DNA from: Candidatus Omnitrophica bacterium 4484_49
Lineage (GTDB): Bacteria > Omnitrophota > Gorgyraeia > Kaelpiales > Kaelpiaceae
Assembly (NCBI GenBank): GCA_002085265.1
Contig: NATI01000078.1
Span: 1 to 7,326, forward strand
Direction: 5' to 3'
DNA length: 7,326 bases
In this document: positions 6,176 to 7,326 of the stretch, piece after piece
Layout: the number at the start of each line of letters is the position of its first letter
Position numbering within the stretch: position 1 is the stretch's first letter
Made by a program: the position numbers and the translations under genes
The notes under the pieces: generated by a model
What the model saw: only the letters and a program-made list of their open reading frames with translations
Told to the model about the DNA's origin: nothing
The model's database searches: none

Positions 6176-7326
6176 TTTCTTCTTATAAATGGCAGAGACC
6201 AGATTTTTATAAATCCCTCACTTGCCTGATGGTCAAATTTATCTTTTTCACTATATGTAGCCATCTCTTCACTGTATAAAGAATATGGAGATTGGCGGGA
6301 GATAATTTTTACATTCCCTTTATAAAGACGCAGCCTGACTTTACCGCTCACTTTCTGTTGGGTATAGTCCACAAACTTCTGCAATCCTTCCCTGAGTGGA
6401 GTAAACCACAGGCCATAATAGACCAGCTCTGCATACTTAAGAGAAATCAAACTTTTAAAATGTAAGGTTTCTCTATCTAATACCAGAGACTCCAGTTCCT
6501 GATGAGCCAGATACAGAAGAACGGCAGCAGGAGCTTCATATACCTCTCTACTCTTAATTCCCACCAGCCTATTCTCCACCATATCCACTCTTCCAATACC
6601 GTGCCTGCCACCTATCTTATTTAATCTTTCAACCAGTTCTACGGGGGAATATCTTTTGCCATTAAGAGAAGCAGGAATCCCTTTTTCAAACCCAATCTCA
6701 ATCTCCTGAGGCTTATCAGGAGCCCGAGAAGGAGAAGCGGTCAAAATAAAAATATCTTCTGGAGCCTCACACCGGATGTTCTCCAATTCTCCACATTCTA
6801 TACTCACTCCCCACAGATTTCTGTCTATACTGTATTTTGATTTTTTTAATGGAATGGGGATATTTTTTTCTTTTAAAAATTCTATTTCCTCCTTTCTGCT
6901 TTTGAATTCCCAATTTCTCAACGGCGCTATTATCTCCAAATTGGGATTTAACGCCTTTATTCCCACCTCAAATCGCACCTGGTCATTTCCTTTGCCAGTA
7001 CATCCATGAGCAACTGCCTGAGCATTTTCCTTCCTTGCTACTTTAACTAAATATTTGGCTATCAACGGTCGGGATAACGCAGTGGATAGATAATATTTTC
7101 CTTCATAAATAGCCCCTGCTTTTAAAGTGTTGAAAGCATACTCCTCAATGAATTCCTTTCTGAGATCTTTGAGGATAACTTTACTGGCACCGGCAATTTT
7201 GGCTCTGGCAATTAAAGCGTCTCTGTCCTTCTGTCCCTGACCAAGGTCTGCTGTGAATGCGATCACTTCATAGTCCTTATCCCTCAACCAGGAAATACAA
7301 ACTGTGGTGTCCAACCCTCCAGAATA
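6172..7326 (-). CDS. argG: Argininosuccinate synthase, 5' end outside window
   Basis: Joins citrulline and aspartate using ATP (releasing AMP and PPi) to make argininosuccinate, the penultimate arginine step; cytosolic tetramer. The reading frame is open to the window edge and shows 384 residues. The first visible ones, YSGGLDTTV, are the PP-motif ATP-binding loop that normally sits about 7-8 residues from the N-terminus, so only a short piece is missing and the full protein should be about 390-400 residues. In visible numbering, other motifs are AFTADLGQGQ (23-32), AHGCTGKGNDQVRFE (106-120), YSIDRNLWGVSIECG (165-179), GRHGIGRVDMVENR (240-253) and KSREVYEAPAA (258-268). The ending EGFIKIWSLP is typical. 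A TTG at 7314 is the Leu of SGGLD and not a start codon. The stop overlaps the argH start as ATGA. This is the compact bacterial class, shorter than the 447-residue E. coli type. Confidence 0.98.
   Translation of the reverse strand, partial: YSGGLDTTVCISWLRDKDYEVIAFTADLGQGQKDRDALIARAKIAGASKVILKDLRKEFIEEYAFNTLKAGAIYEGKYYLSTALSRPLIAKYLVKVARKENAQAVAHGCTGKGNDQVRFEVGIKALNPNLEIIAPLRNWEFKSRKEEIEFLKEKNIPIPLKKSKYSIDRNLWGVSIECGELENIRCEAPEDIFILTASPSRAPDKPQEIEIGFEKGIPASLNGKRYSPVELVERLNKIGGRHGIGRVDMVENRLVGIKSREVYEAPAAVLLYLAHQELESLVLDRETLHFKSLISLKYAELVYYGLWFTPLREGLQKFVDYTQQKVSGKVRLRLYKGNVKIISRQSPYSLYSEEMATYSEKDKFDHQASEGFIKIWSLPFIRRK

Larger units (their letters stand above)
1..7326 (-). other. Probable arginine-lysine/DAP operon, argG-argH-lysA-dapF-dapA-dapB-sensor
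   Basis: Seven genes lie head to tail on one strand with junctions between a 4-nt overlap and a 14-nt gap. ATGA overlaps occur at 6172-6175, 3562-3565 and 1863-1866; argH/lysA are 1 nt apart, dapB/sensor 4 nt and dapF/dapA 14 nt. There is no room for a terminator or a dedicated intergenic promoter between them, so one polycistronic transcript entering from beyond 7326 is the simplest reading. Internal promoters inside coding sequence cannot be excluded. The order does not follow the pathway: the last lysine step (lysA) precedes the first two (dapA, dapB). The operon's first and last genes are outside the window. Confidence 0.8.

Noticed and set aside
7312..7314. TTG as the start codon of argG
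   Set aside because: It encodes the Leu of the SGGLD ATP-binding motif, and the frame continues upstream as Tyr-Ser-Gly-Gly to the window edge, so the gene is simply cut off.

Overview
The window is a densely packed, single-strand block of core amino-acid biosynthesis genes. Every gene lies on the minus strand, so transcription runs from position 7326 towards position 1. In that order the genes are argG (5' end outside the window), argH, lysA, dapF, dapA, dapB, and a membrane sensor protein with a CHASE2-like extracytoplasmic domain that runs off the left edge. The junctions are 4-nt ATGA overlaps (argG/argH, lysA/dapF, dapA/dapB), a 1-nt gap (argH/lysA), a 4-nt gap (dapB/sensor), and a 14-nt gap at dapF/dapA that holds a near-perfect Shine-Dalgarno sequence. 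No stretch of 300 bases lacks a gene. I see no RNA gene, mobile element, CRISPR array, convincing promoter or terminator inside the window.

Functionally, ArgG and ArgH carry out the last two steps of arginine synthesis (citrulline + aspartate -> argininosuccinate -> arginine + fumarate). DapA and DapB are the first two committed steps of the diaminopimelate branch. DapF makes meso-diaminopimelate, and LysA decarboxylates it to lysine. The middle steps (an LL-DAP aminotransferase or the acylated DapD/DapC/DapE route) and the aspartate kinase and semialdehyde dehydrogenase are not here and must be encoded elsewhere. The cluster therefore serves arginine, lysine and the meso-DAP of peptidoglycan.

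The organism is a bacterium with DAP-based cell-wall metabolism and a moderately AT-rich genome with A/T-rich third codon positions. The proteins are complete but divergent from well-studied models, especially ArgH. The gene order and the CHASE2 protein would fit an uncultured candidate-phylum bacterium (for example an Omnitrophota-, Aerophobota- or Atribacterota-like lineage). That is an impression from general knowledge, and the sequence alone does not fix the phylum.

I found no clear new system. The points most worth a second look are the sensor protein directly downstream of dapB, a four-residue gap in a conserved part of LysA, an altered signature motif in ArgH, an Asp in place of the NADPH-phosphate-binding Arg in DapB, and retention of most of the lysine feedback site in DapA.
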